A DNA stretch of 64,000 nt from Eucalyptus grandis (lineage: Eukaryota; Streptophyta; Magnoliopsida; Myrtales; Myrtaceae). The notes below the pieces were generated by a model. The model had not been told where the DNA came from and did not search any database. It saw nothing but the letters and a program-made list of their open reading frames with translations. The stretch lies in contig NC_052620.1 of the NCBI RefSeq assembly GCF_016545825.1, positions 7,378,001-7,442,000 of the forward strand. The letters run 5' to 3'. Shown here in pieces: positions 1-10,495 of this stretch (its first letter is position 1; each line of letters starts with the position of its first letter). The position numbers were made by a program, and so were the translations under genes.

Positions 1-257
1 TTTCTCGATGGGAGAACTTAAAATTAGCCAACCAACAATAGTTCGTCGTCAAATTCCTAAAAATAGAACTGAACAGATTGTGCAAGACTTTCGTCACCAC
101 TAAACCAACCAAAACCAAATGATTCCACAAAACCATATTTCGAACCTCAGCTTGTCTTAAGGGGGCAACAATGCCCCTAATGTTCTAGCATCATATGTAC
201 ATATATACAAAAAGAAGCAAGGAAGAAAGAGGGTTACCTCCTTTTGGAGGAGCTGCG
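1..257. other. Flank of LINE ORF1, no gene seen
   Basis: No reading frame or recognisable domain is seen here. The stretch lies just beyond the end of the minus-strand LINE ORF1, so by position it should be the spacer between ORF1 and ORF2, with ORF2 lying off the left edge of the window. This is inferred from orientation only. Confidence 0.35.
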
Positions 258-950
258 CTAAGTGGGGGGCGAAGCAGCATGGGCCGAAGAAGGGGATGGG
301 TCTGGAGCCAGAGAGAGCAGCTTGTCTTGCATAGTCTTGACCCTCCTACTAGCAGCCGAAGCCTTCAATGAGGGACACGAGGATAGCAGGTCATCATCTG
401 AACTAGAAATCAGGTTATTCGATCCTTTTAACATCTTGCCAGGGCTAGGCAACTCAAGAGTGAGGGGCTCCGTAGGGCTAGGCACATCATTCACGGAGAC
501 AGGGACAGCTTCATCCTACTTCAAAATAGATCTGAGACCTCTCTGAGCTTTGCGAGTTGAGGTAGAGGGCATCCCCTTCTCCAAATTAGCGGCCTTCAGC
601 TTCAAAGACCACCCCTCATCACTCGAACTAACCTGGATGGTCGAACTTACTTCCATCGAAGGAGGAGGCTTCTTCTTCTTCCCCTTAACTTGCTTCCAAG
701 CTTGCTCCAATTCTGTAGGGCCTTCCGAAGCTAGGGCGGGAAGCTGGACAAGGACCAAAGATGCAGGAGGGGCTCGAGCCTGCATTGACGTCATCTCCGG
801 GTTGGTGAAGGCAAGGGAAACCTCACACTTGTGGCCAAAAATACCACACTTAAGGCACTCCACAGGCCTCCATTCATATTCAATGTCTATCGACCGTGAC
901 ACTCCATTCACAACCACTTCAACCAACGAACACCTTGGTTGTTTTGTCTG
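258..950 (-). pseudogene. LINE ORF1, C-terminal part (zinc-knuckle region), broken
   Basis: This is the 3' half of a plant non-LTR retrotransposon ORF1, an RNA-binding Gag-like protein. A basic segment leads into a CCHC-type knuckle context (EYEWRPVECLKCGIFGHKC) typical of the zinc knuckle that follows DUF4283 in plant LINE ORF1 proteins. After it come a Lys/Ser-rich linker and a low-complexity Ser/Pro tail ending at about 258. An in-frame stop near 514 splits the tail, and the frame does not run on cleanly from the N-terminal half beyond the copia insertion, so the ORF is decayed. The other half lies at 10496-11250 and 13810-13854, separated by the two nested insertions. The family call is firm from the knuckle and from the DUF4283 half; the exact C-terminus is uncertain. 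Confidence 0.75.
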
Positions 951-955
951 ATCTC
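951..955. repeat. Target-site duplication (left) of copia element
   Basis: The 5-bp sequence atctc abuts the LTR start tgataatg. The identical atctc follows the other LTR at 10491-10495. A 5-bp duplication is normal for Ty1-copia integrase. Confidence 0.93.
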
Positions 956-1845
956 TGATAATGCTAGTACGAGTACCTAGAGGGGGGTGAATAGGTTTAT
1001 GAAAATTTTCTTGCAGTTTGCGCAATACTTAGACAGATGAAGAATTAAAAAATCAATCGTAAGACGAGTAAAGGAAAGAGAGAATTAAACACGAGGTTTA
1101 TAGTGGTTCGGCTTGATTCAAGCCTACGTCCACTCTTTTCGCACTGACAGCCGATTGGCTGGATTCCACTATGAATAAAGAGATGTTACAGTGTTGATCT
1201 TCCTTGATTTCTCGATGTAGATGATCTACTACACTCGCTCAAGGTATCACCAAGTACATACACTCTCTGTGTATACAATTTCGCTCGAACCGTATCGACT
1301 AACAATCAAGGTTCTTCGGACTGGAATTTATCTATCGATCACACACTTAAAACAACTAGAACGTCTTCCTTTATACTCCTTTATGCCATCATAGCCGTTG
1401 GCACTTACCAAAGGAATTCCTCCAATCTACCCATTGGACGGAATCAATTAAGAAGATCATCCGAGCTATTTAAGGAATCGATGATAGCCCATCAATCTGT
1501 TCGCCCATACAATCGGGATTTTGGTTTCAAGAATAGAACATTCCAAGAATGTTTCGTCGACCATCGATCTTCAATTGATCTTAGATAAGAATCAAAGAAT
1601 CCAAATGATTATCCAACCAAGGGATCTATTCCAGAGGATTGGATCAAATCCCCAACCATATACTTCGGCTTCGGATATCCTACGCCACTGGATTAGAAAG
1701 ACTGTCAGTGAGAATAATCTTGAGTCTTGAGTCTTGAATCTTGAGTCTTGAGATTACAAAGTCTTGAGACTTTAAACCAATGATATCCGACTAGACGATA
1801 GAAATGTTTTGTCGGCTTCAAAATATTCGAAAGATTTCTCCAACA
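956..1845 (-). repeat. 3' LTR of the copia element
   Basis: This 890-bp repeat starts tgataatg and ends ctccaaca on the plus strand, giving TGTTGGAG...CATTATCA in element orientation, the usual TG...CA form. It matches 9597-10490 throughout. It contains a heptamer array (tcttgag) around 1721-1751; the second unit from the end carries a change relative to the other LTR. Confidence 0.95.
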
Positions 1846-1859
1846 ATCTCCCCCTTTTG
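1846..1859 (-). other. Polypurine tract of the copia element
   Basis: On the minus strand the sequence CAAAAGGGGGAGAT directly abuts the TGTTGG start of the 3' LTR. It is the plus-strand primer site for reverse transcription, and its position and composition are canonical for copia elements. Confidence 0.9.
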
Positions 1860-2189
1860 ATGGTGACAAAACTTTCTTGTAGATTTGAACAACTTTGACC
1901 CGCAAAAACATTTCTCAAGCAATATGGCTAACTCATAAAGATTAATAAACAACCAGACTCTCGTGCATCCACAGCAAATTGGTTAGTCTTTCATGAGTAA
2001 TACCATATAACAATATTTAATATAAATGCAACCAGTCAAGCATCAAAATCCACAGCCATTCGCCTCACACCCAAGTTCAAGTTCTCAAGTCATACTCAAA
2101 AACATAACCACAAAAGTCAAAGTAGTCAAAGTTTTAAAATAATGTAATGTTTGTTCAAATTGGTTCTCCCCCTTTTTGTCATCATTTAA

Positions 2190-4258
2190 AAAGAGGGTGA
2201 GAAAGGAGTCATGTCTGCTTGGGAATGCGCACGATCCGGAATTCTCCCATTGACTGCACTACACCTTCTAGCCTCTTGAAATCCTCTCTTAGATGAGCTA
2301 CCTCCTCTCCTTTGGCATTGGCTTGAATTTGCAGAGCAAGGTCTTTCATCTTGTCCTCTAGGCTGACTGAAGATGCTTGTCCAAAGATTCTTCATGGCTT
2401 GAATTTCACATTCCAAAGTGCATATATTTGGCCACGCATTTCCAAAAGAATATCCATGATGCGATGAAAATCTGCAGAATTGTCTGTCTGTGTGCTGGCT
2501 TGAGCTTTTTCAGATGGAGTAAGAGTATATGAAGGCGCTTCTGTATAGTCTTGCAGATTTGGTGTCGACGTATCACCTTCTTCAGGCAATTGAGAAGCCT
2601 GAAATTCTTCTGGGTCTGCTGGAGATTGTCTTGGACCTTCACTATTTGCAGCATGAGGTGCAGACTTTACTTGCTCGCCAACTCCCCCTGTCTCTAGGAC
2701 ATCCGAAGGGGAAGAGTGATGATCATGCTCTAGATTTCCCTTCTCTCCAGATTCAGCAGCAGATTTTTCTTTCTCTTCTTCAGCTTCTTTCTCCTTCTCT
2801 CTCTCTCTTCTTCTTCTCTCTCTAGGTTCTTCTGAAATTCTCTCGGGCCGAGACACGTAACGTCCGGTTCTTGTCGGTGCTTGGATAGTAGGATCTTCAT
2901 CCTCTTCATCTTCATCCTCTAGGATGAGAGATCTTTCTTCCTTTTGATGGGGCTCCAATGGCCTCCTTTCCTTTTCTCTTTGAAGCAGATCGAATAGGAG
3001 ATTTCACTCTGAATTTCTCCATTACCTTGGAAAGTTCTTGCACGCATCTTCGTTAACATCTTCAAACCTACCACCATCTTATCACACGGTTGAACACAAA
3101 GTGATTGAGGCGGTTCAATATTCATGTGTCTGAAGATCTTTGTCACTGCACTGATAAGGCAATTGTCCTTTGTCTTTTGACATTGATCTGTACATATGGA
3201 AGAGAATAGTGTGCGGGAGAGAGAACTTCCGTCCCGAGTTGATCGCGTACATCAACTTTGCTTCGAAAAGAGACACGAAGTCTTTGACGTAGACTTTGGT
3301 CTAAGACAATTGATCACAATCTTATGAAGCACAATGTTGATGGCATTCATCCCGGAATAGGTAACTTTCTTCTCTCGTCCCTATCTTTGACAAGTTCCGA
3401 GTAGTACGAGAAGGTGAGACTTTGATTGGTAGATAACGTCCTCGTTCAACTCCAACTATATCAGCCAACATATTCACATCTACCACGTAGACTTTGTCTC
3501 GTACACTAAATGATATTCTATTCGCATCCAGAAAGCTAAGATTTGAATAGAAATAAGCGGTCAGATGAGCATACCCGTCTGTTGAGTCAGAGCAAAAATT
3601 CTCAAGTTGAAACAAATTCAACTTTTCTCTTAAGTTTATGTTGATGGCGTCCAGGAAGTCAAAATCGACACTTCTAGGGTTTATCACCCCTCTTTTCAAC
3701 AGCCTGGAATACACTTTTTCTTGATCCTTGGATTTGAACAAATCCATCCGATTTCCTTTCACCTTTGCTGCCACGCCCATTTTCGGTTGAAATTCAAGGA
3801 ACATTCTGTCATCATCGTTCCTTCAATTAAATTTTGTCCGGCATACGAGGATCACTTGGAATGTTCGCAAGTGCTTCCTCTCGCTTTTCCTTTCGGGGCA
3901 ATTCCCCATTCCTCCATTTTCTTCAGAAAAGATACTCATTCCCATAATTTTTGTCCTTAAGGAAGTCATCTATATAATTCAGTGGAGTACCTGTGCTTTT
4001 CAACGCACGATAAAGTTTATACAAAAAGGAGGGCTTTTGAACTCTTACTGGGTCGGCATCCTCGATTATCTCTTCTTCCAGATCATGACTTGCACCTTGT
4101 GGGGCAGGAGGCGATGAATGACGTGGATGAGAACGAATCGGACTTTGTCGCTGACTTGTTAAGTCTTCTTCCTCAGTGAGATCGAAGTGAGTCGGTCCCT
4201 TCTCCATTCTTTGTGGTCCCCTGCTTGCGATTCTTGATGATTTCCTCGAAGAAGACAT
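2190..4258 (-). pseudogene. Sirevirus additional (env-like) ORF region downstream of pol
   Basis: Between RNase H and the PPT the minus strand carries a broken coding region. Its start is best placed at ATG 4258 (MSSSRKSSR), giving a basic then acidic N-terminus to about 3925. A globular middle follows at about 3320-3800 (FQPKMGVAAK, SVRDKVYVVD, MLADIVGV) that resembles the 'putative plant transposon protein' domain seen in sirevirus extra ORFs. Then comes a highly charged Arg/Glu segment predicted as coiled coil at about 2760-2900, an acidic/Pro-Thr linker, and a short C-terminal helical part near 2190-2400. Frames change between the blocks, so no single intact ORF remains. Such ORFs are often called env-like, but I see no signal peptide or clear transmembrane segment, so an envelope role is not supported here. 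Confidence 0.6.
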
Positions 4259-4461
4259 CTTTCTTTGTCGCTGGAAGATTCCTTCACTTGCTTTCCCAAG
4301 AAAAATGACCACTTTCTCGAAGACGAACAAGCAAAGAGAAACAAAAGATCGGGAGGAGAGTGCCTTTTAGGGTTTTGAAGATTGGAGAAAAGAAAAACTG
4401 TATATATATATATATAACTCAGTTTTGAAAAAGGGAAGTTCAATCGGTGCAAGGAAAGTGA

Positions 4462-4539
4462 ACTATCACTTCTATTCAAAATCAACAACTGCCAAAATTA
4501 ACTATCACTTCTATTCAAAATCAACAACTGCCAAAATTA
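4462..4539. repeat. Perfect 39-bp tandem duplication
   Basis: The 39-bp unit beginning actatcacttc occurs twice head to tail (4462-4500 and 4501-4539) with no mismatch by eye. It lies in the non-coding spacer between RNase H and the additional ORF of the copia element, just before an AT-rich run. Confidence 0.93.
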
Positions 4540-4732
4540 TTCTTTTAAAAAAAATCTCCAAATTTCATTCGGATTATAGAATAACTGAATAAAAGATCGT
4601 ACCTTTTCGAGTTAAAATAACTAAATGAAAATTCGTACCTCTTAGATGAAATACAACTTACGCCTATAGCCACGAATGTCTCGAGTCCGAGAATTTAAAG
4701 TCCGAAGATTAGAGTCTCGAGTTGGTGAGTCT

Positions 4733-5360
4733 CTAGACTTTTAACTTCTTCAGCTTCAAAATGTTGAGTCTTGAACGGATAAGGTCGAATTGATTTTTCT
4801 CCAAAGGCTTTGTGAATATATCCGCTAGTTGACTCTTTGAATCAACAAATTGAATCGAGATTTCTCCATTTTGAATATGATCTCTAATAAAGTGATGTCG
4901 AATCTCAATATGCTTTGCTCTTGAATGAAGGATTGGATTTTTGGTGAGATTGATCGCACTGGTGTTGTCACATCTGATTTCTGTGCATGAGTCTTCAATC
5001 CCAAAGTCTTGTAGCTGTTGTTTTATCCAGAGAATTTGCGAACAGCAGCTTCCAAGAGCTACATACTCTGCTTCTGTCGTTGAGAGAGATACAGTGCTTT
5101 GCTTCCTTGAAAACCAAGACACTATCCTGTTTCCAAGTATTTGACAAGTTCCAGAGGTGCTTTTTCTATCGACTCTGCAACCGGCCAGATCTGCATCTGA
5201 GTATCCTAGAAGATTAAAGTCTCCCTTCTTGGGATACCGAGAGACCGATGCTTGAAGATGAGGCAACGTATTTGATAACACGTTTTACAGCACCGAGATG
5301 GGACTCTCGGGATCTGATTGAAACCTAGCACAAATGCAAACACTCAACAAAATATCGGTC
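4733..5360 (-). pseudogene. copia RNase H domain (end of pol)
   Basis: This region encodes the RNase H domain that degrades the RNA strand of the RNA:DNA hybrid. The minus-strand frame from 5281 to 4733 carries the copia signatures LLGYSDADLAGC, RKSTSGTC, LSTTEAEYVA, IRCDNTSAI, HIEIRHHFIRDH and LADIFTKPL, in the normal order and ending with a stop. Acidic residues in YSDAD, the E of TTEAEY and RCDNTS fit the catalytic core. The connection from RT (about 5280-5400) is out of frame, with several single-base lesions, including CAG/CTG to CG changes near 5311 and 5354. Apart from that join the domain reads intact. Confidence 0.9.
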
Positions 5361-6294
5361 TAGAAGCAAACGTAAGATAAAGAAGTGAGCCGATCATGCT
5401 CCCGTACATGCTTTTGATCTACTTTCTTCCCTTCTTCATCCTTGTCTATCTTCTGAGAACATGACATTGGTATGTCGGTCTTTTTGCACGTTTCCAATCC
5501 AAACCTTTTGACAAGGTCATTCGCATATTTTTCTTGATGAATAAAAGTTCCTTCCTTCATTTGTTTAACTTGGAGTCCAAGAAAGAATGTTAACTCTCCC
5601 ATCATACTCATTTCAAACTCATCCCGCATAGACTTAGAAAATTTCTTGCATAGACTTTCATTAGATGATCCAAAAATAATATCGTCCACATATATTTGAA
5701 CAAGTAAAAAGCTTTTGCTTTCCTTTTTGATAAACAAAGTAGTATCTACTTTACCTTTGACAAAACCATTCTGTAATAAGAACTTACTTAGTCTGTCGTA
5801 CCAAGCTCGAGGTGCTTGCTTTAAACCATACAAGGCCTTTTTCACCAAGACTCGAGTCTAGCTTCTTTGGGTCTTCAAACCCAGGTGGTTGTTCCACATA
5901 GACTTCCTCATGGATGAATCCATTTAGGAATGCACTTTTGACGTCCATTTGGAATAACCTGAAATTTTTATAACAAGCAAACGCAAGTAATAGACGAATA
6001 GCTTCTAACCTTGCTACTTGGAGCGTAAGTCTCATCATAGTCTATTCCTTCTTCTTGCGTATATCCTTTGGCCACGAGTCTTGCTTTGTTTCGTACGACT
6101 TTTCCTTCTTCATTCATCTTGTTCCTAAATACCCATTTGGTTCCAATAACAGTTTTACCTTTTGGTTTAGATGACAATTCCCAGACATCATTGATGTTGA
6201 ATTGTCCGAGTTCTTCTTGCATAGCTTCGATCCAACTTTCATCGATAAAGCTTCTTCTATGCTTTTGGTTCGATTTCAAAAATGAGAGCCACAA
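5360..6294 (-). pseudogene. copia reverse transcriptase domain
   Basis: RVT_2-type reverse transcriptase of Ty1-copia. In order on the minus strand: KTVIGTKWVFRNKMNEEGK and ARLVAKGYTQEEGIDY (6290-6040), FQMDVKSAFLNG and EEVYVEQPPGFEDP (about 5960-5870), ALYGLKQAPRAWYDRL (about 5830-5780), and the catalytic IYVDDIIFG with the YVDD box at 5681-5692. Three overlapping frames are needed, with shifts near 6025 and 5850, so pol is not continuous in this sequence. The conserved blocks are complete and well preserved, which agrees with the young age suggested by the LTRs. Confidence 0.92.
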
Positions 6295-6364
6295 AAGACT
6301 AGATTCTTCATGCCTTTTTGATCTGGTGCGGATTCCTTCATTGATTTCGCCAATAATGAGATCT

Positions 6365-7581
6365 TTAGGATGACTGATTTATGCTTCCAAGATTCTTGGT
6401 TGTTCTTCCTAGTTGATGATCTCTTTCTTTGTTTGAATCTTCATGTGCTTCTTGATGTTGGACTTCCAGAGACTGAGATGCTTCTTGAGTTGTAAGCATT
6501 GGAAGGTCTGGAGTAGGTTCAGACTCTTCATACTGAGTCTGGCTGGATTCATCTTGCATTGAGTCTTGGAATTTAACATTCGTTGATTCCTCCACTAACC
6601 GGCTTTTCTTGTTGTAGACTCGTAGGCTTTGCTTGATGTAGAATATCCAAGGAAGATGCCTTCATCTGATCTTTCTTCAAACTTACCAACTCTATCATTT
6701 GCATTTTTCAAAATAAAGCATTTGCAACCAAACACATGAAAGTATGAAACAATAGGCTCTTTACCTTTGAACAATTCATAGGGGGTTTTCTCCAAAATAG
6801 ATCTTAAAAAGACTCTATTTATAATATAGCATGCTGTTGAAACACTTCAGCCCAAAATCGTGAAGAAATTTTGCTTTCAATTAAAAGTGTTCTAGCCATT
6901 TCTTGAAGAGATCTATTCTTTCTTTCCACAACTCCGTTTTGCTCGGAGTATATGGAGAGGAAAACATATGATTAAAACCAGATTTATCACAAAATTTCGT
7001 AAAATCTTTATTTTCAAATTCACTTCCATGATCTGTTCTTATGCTTGAGATTGCACATCCTTTTTCATTTTGAACCTTTTTGGCAAATTTTTCAAAATAC
7101 GAAAAGGTTTCTGACTTACTTGAAAGAAAATATACCCAAGTAAAACGGGAGTAATCATCCACAATTACTAAGCAATATTTCTTACCTCCAATGCTCGGGT
7201 TCTCAAGTTGGTCCGAAGAGATCCATATGAAGCAACCGTAGTTCATGATTAGTAGAAACATGGTTTATTTGCTTAAATGAATTTCTTACCTGCTTTCCCG
7301 TAATGCATGGAGTGCATGAATCGACTTTTGGTATGGCAATTTAGGTAGACCTCGAACAAGCTTCTTTGATGAGATTTTGGCTAATTGTTTCATATTGACA
7401 TGGCCAAGCTTTCGTGCCATAAGACTGCTTCATCTTGAATTGAGATTAGGCATTGTGCTTCATTTGGTTTTACATCAAGGAGGTAGATATTTCCATGTCT
7501 TCGACCCATGAAAGACCGAGTTGAGTCTTTGCTAATTCCGAACATGTGCCTTCTTGAAAGGAGATCTTGAAACCAGATCAC
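6365..7581 (-). pseudogene. copia GAG-pre-integrase and integrase region
   Basis: The minus strand encodes the pre-integrase segment at about 7390-7581 (GNIYLLDV, VLWHESL). The integrase core follows at 7261-6881 with KYCLVIVDDYSRFTWVYFL and SSIRTDHGSEFEN, which hold the two Asp of the DDE triad. Next come the post-core block ELFKGKEPIVSYFHVFGCKC and GIFLGYS (6795-6595) and a linker to RT. The segment expected to hold the third catalytic residue, around 6900-6960, is frameshifted in the deposited sequence. The HHCC zinc region is also broken near 7410. Both sites contain the CAG/CTG to CG type of difference described in findings. Confidence 0.87.
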
Positions 7582-7589
7582 ATAATTGG

Positions 7590-7859
7590 CTAATGCTTAG
7601 AAGATTGTAGTTGAGTCCTTCCACTAGAGAGACATTGCTTATTGTGAGATTTCCAATTTTCACAGTTCCAAAACCCACAATGCTTCCTTTGCTGTTTCCT
7701 CCAAATGAAACTTTTCCACCATTCACTTGAACAATCTTTATGAAGCAATTTGAGTCTCCCCATGTGTCTTGAACATCCGCTGTCAAGATACCACTTAACT
7801 TTCTTTTTTGACAGAGACCTGCATTCAAAGAAGAGTCTCAAGCTTTCTTTGGTACCCAA
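7590..7859 (-). pseudogene. copia aspartic protease domain
   Basis: A retropepsin-like protease, which would process Gag-Pol. The minus-strand sequence KWYLDSGCSRHM holds the D-S-G catalytic motif near 7780-7795. A frameshift directly after it moves the remainder, GFGTVKIGNLTISNVSLVEG, into the neighbouring frame (7532-7828). Order and spacing relative to gag and integrase are as expected for copia. Confidence 0.85.
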
Positions 7860-7929
7860 ATTTTCTTGGGTCCTTTGGCGTTAGTAGAATAAGCATTACT
7901 AGGCCATACTTTCTTAACAGCTTCCAAAC

Positions 7930-9537
7930 CATAGGACACTCTTTTTCAAAATGATCCCGATTTTGTTACACTTTGAACATCTTAGAGCACTTCAACCTAC
8001 GTACTTTACAAAGACTTTATTGAAATGATTTTTGTAAGCCTCCTTTGTCGGTCTTTTCTTAATTCTTTCTTTTACTTTTGGAAAATCAATTAAAGGAATT
8101 GTTTCGCTGTCATACCCAAACCAAACTTGTTAAAGTAAGGTCTTTGGACCGAAAGAACTTTTTCAAGTTTTTCAGACCCTATTGAAAATTTCTTTGAAAT
8201 ATTTGATAAGTCAGTTTTTAAGAAAGCATTTTCTTTTGAAAGTTTATCTTCATTCTCCTTAAGAATAGAAAAATTCAAGTCTAAACTTTTCACTTTTTCT
8301 TCTAAAATATTTTCCTTTTGTTTTAAGACTGAGTTTTCCTTTTTAAGTTCGGAAATCCTTTTTAGAGAAGTCTTAAGACTAAAACATAGTTCATCAATGT
8401 ATTTAGAGACTTTGACAGGAATTTTATAATCACTTACCTCAAATTCACTGTCTGAGTCTGATCCAGAGTCTGAGTCTGATTGTGCCATCAGACATAGGTT
8501 GGCATATTCCTCATCACTTTCTTCACACTCTGTATCGCTCCAAGTTTCGGCTTTGAGAGCTTTTCGAGACTTTTCAGCTTTTCCTCTTTTCTTCTTCAGA
8601 GAGGACAATTTGGTCCGATGTGCCCCTTTTTCTTACATTCGAAGCAAACTACATCTTTGTTTGGTTCCTCATTATCAACAAACTTGGTTTGCTGTTTCAA
8701 AGACTTTGTTTCCTTGAGTTGAACCTTCTTCCTTTTCTATTCAGCTTTCGATCCTTCTAATCATAAGAGCAAGCTCCTCATCGTCCGCATCTTCTTCGTA
8801 GTCCGTATCATCGAATCATCGTTAGATTTTAATGCAATGGATTTCTTACCTCTTGGATCTTCGTCTTCATTAATTCGTTCCACTTCATAAGACTGAAGAA
8901 TTCCAATCAGCTCGTCTACAGATAATGGCATAATTCTTTGCGTCTCTCTTATTGAAGTCTTTATATGATTCCAATCCTTGGAGAGTCCACGCAAGAACTT
9001 GTTCACCTTCATAGGATCAGAAATTTTCTGTCCTTGATTCTCAAGACCATTGACAATATCTGTAAAACGGCTAAACATGTCAGTTATAGATTCTCCTTGT
9101 TTCATTTTGAAGGCTTCATATTGACCAAGGAGAATGTTAATTCTGGTCTCCTTCACTCGGCCTCTGTCCCTTCATAAGTGATATGTAATCTGTCCCTGCA
9201 CTTCTTTTTGCTGTATCACAAGAAGATATTCTGTTATATTCAGTTGGTGATAAAGCACAATATAAAGAGTAAATTGCTTTTGCATCGAGTGCTTGTCTCT
9301 TGTTTATCTCTTCTTGAGACATTCCGCTGGTTTCAACAGTTTCTTTCCCTCTTTCGGATGCTGATGCAGCAATAGGAGTAATTCCTCTTTCCACCACATC
9401 CCATTCCGAGAGGATCCTTTGATCGTAGAAAAGCTTTCATCTTGTTTTTCCGGATGTTGTAATCCTTTCCATCAAAGTAGGGTGGTCTCGGTATTGCTTT
9501 GCCCTTCCACCAGCCCCGGTGCTAGCATACTAGCCAT
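7930..9537 (-). pseudogene. copia gag (UBN2-type capsid plus zinc knuckle and coiled coil)
   Basis: Gag on the minus strand most likely starts at ATG 9537 (MASMLAPG), about 50 nt inside the PBS. The capsid-like part has UBN2-family features: AIYSLYCALSPTEYNRISSC (9137-9397), then QYEAFKMKQGESITDMFSRF and KFLRGLSKDWNHIKTSI (9156-8880). A CCHC zinc knuckle, CFECKKKGHIGPNC, lies at about 8604-8646. It is followed by an acidic SDSDSGSDSDSEFE run and a long heptad-like coiled coil (8130-8420). A second knuckle-like Cys cluster is partly legible near 7930-7980. Several frame changes split the ORF. Two zinc knuckles and an acidic, coiled-coil C-terminus fit sirevirus Gag, but the second knuckle is damaged and less certain. 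Confidence 0.85.
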
Positions 9538-9582
9538 GGATCTTTTACTCAAGTAAAACACTTCAAATAAAGTAAGAACACG

Positions 9583-9594
9583 TGCTCGATACCA
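9583..9594 (-). other. Primer-binding site of the copia element (tRNA-iMet type)
   Basis: On the minus strand, two bases after the 5' LTR end (CATTATCA), the sequence TGGTATCGAGCA resembles the complement of the 3' end of initiator Met tRNA (TGGTATCAGAGC) but lacks one A. The missing base turns CAG into CG, the same kind of change seen elsewhere in this element. Confidence 0.85.
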
Positions 9595-9596
9595 AT

Positions 9597-10490
9597 TGAT
9601 AATGCTAGTACGAGTACCTAGAGGGGGTGAATAGGTTTATGAAAATTTTCTTGCAGTTTGCGCAATACTTAGACAGATGAAGAATTAAAAATCAATCGTA
9701 AGACGAGTAAAGGAAAGAGAGAATTAAACACGAGGTTTATAGTGGTTCGGCTTGATTCAAGCCTACGTCCACTCTTCTGCACTGACAGCCGATTGGCTGG
9801 ATTCCACTATGAATAAAGAGATGTTACAGTGTTGATCTTCCTTGATTTCTCGATGTAGATGATCTACTACACTCGCTCAAGGTATCACCAAGTACATACA
9901 CTCTCTGTGTATACAATTTCGCTCGAACCGTATCGACTAACAATCAAGGTTCTTCGGACTGGAATTTATCTATCGATCACACACTTAAAACAACTAGAAC
10001 GTCTTCCTTTTATACTCCTTTATGCCATCATAGCCGTTGGCACTTACCAAAGGAATTCCTCCAATCTACCCGTTGGACGGAATCAATTAAGAAGATCATC
10101 CGAGCTATTTAAGGAATCGATGATAGCCCATCAATCTGTTCGCCCATACAATCGGGATTTTGGTTTCCAAGAATAGAACATTCCAAGAATGTTTCGTCGA
10201 CCATCGATCTTCAATTGATCTTAGATAAGAATCAAAGAATCCGAAATGATTATCCAACCAAGGGATCTATTCCAGAGGATTGGATCAAATCCCCAACCAT
10301 ATACTTCGGCTTCGGATATCCTACGCCACTGGATTAGAAAGACTGTCAGTGAGAATAATCTTGAGTCTTGAGTCTTGAGTCTTGAGTCTTGAGATTACAA
10401 AGTCTTGAGACTTTAAACCAATGATATCCAGACTAGACTGATAGAAATGTTTTGTCAGCTTCAAAATATTCTGGAAAGATTTCTCCAACA
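9597..10490 (-). repeat. 5' LTR of the copia element
   Basis: This 894-bp LTR pairs with 956-1845. In element orientation it runs TGTTGGAG to CATTATCA. The heptamer tcttgag array lies at about 10357-10393. Differences from the 3' LTR are few and dominated by single-base indels. Confidence 0.95.
10006..10014 (-). promoter_or_regulatory. Probable LTR TATA box
   Basis: Minus-strand TATAAAAGG lies about 480 nt inside the 5' LTR. It is the best TATA-like sequence in the LTR and would set the U3/R boundary for element transcription. The matching position in the 3' LTR lacks one A of the run. Confidence 0.5.
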
Positions 10491-10495
10491 ATCTC
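10491..10495. repeat. Target-site duplication (right) of copia element
   Basis: atctc, identical to 951-955. Confidence 0.93.

Larger units (their letters stand above)
956..10490 (-). mobile_element. Full-length Sirevirus-type Ty1-copia retrotransposon (9535 bp)
   Basis: A complete LTR retrotransposon lies on the minus strand, bounded by near-identical LTRs (956-1845 and 9597-10490) and a perfect 5-bp TSD. Read in its own direction the order is 5' LTR, tRNA-iMet-like PBS, gag, protease, integrase, reverse transcriptase, RNase H (copia order), an additional ORF region of about 2.5 kb, a polypurine tract and the 3' LTR. LTRs of about 0.9 kb, a total near 9.5 kb and an extra ORF between pol and the 3' LTR fit the Sirevirus (SIRE/Maximus) lineage. 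The LTRs differ at about a dozen places, mostly one-base indels, which suggests recent insertion. The coding frames are broken at many points, and several breaks have the same CAG/CTG to CG character (see findings), so part of the apparent decay may be sequence error. It is inserted in a LINE ORF1. Confidence 0.95.

Noticed and set aside
1720..1757. Heptamer tcttgag array considered as a possible CRISPR-like or satellite locus
   Set aside because: It is a short microsatellite internal to both LTRs of the copia element.
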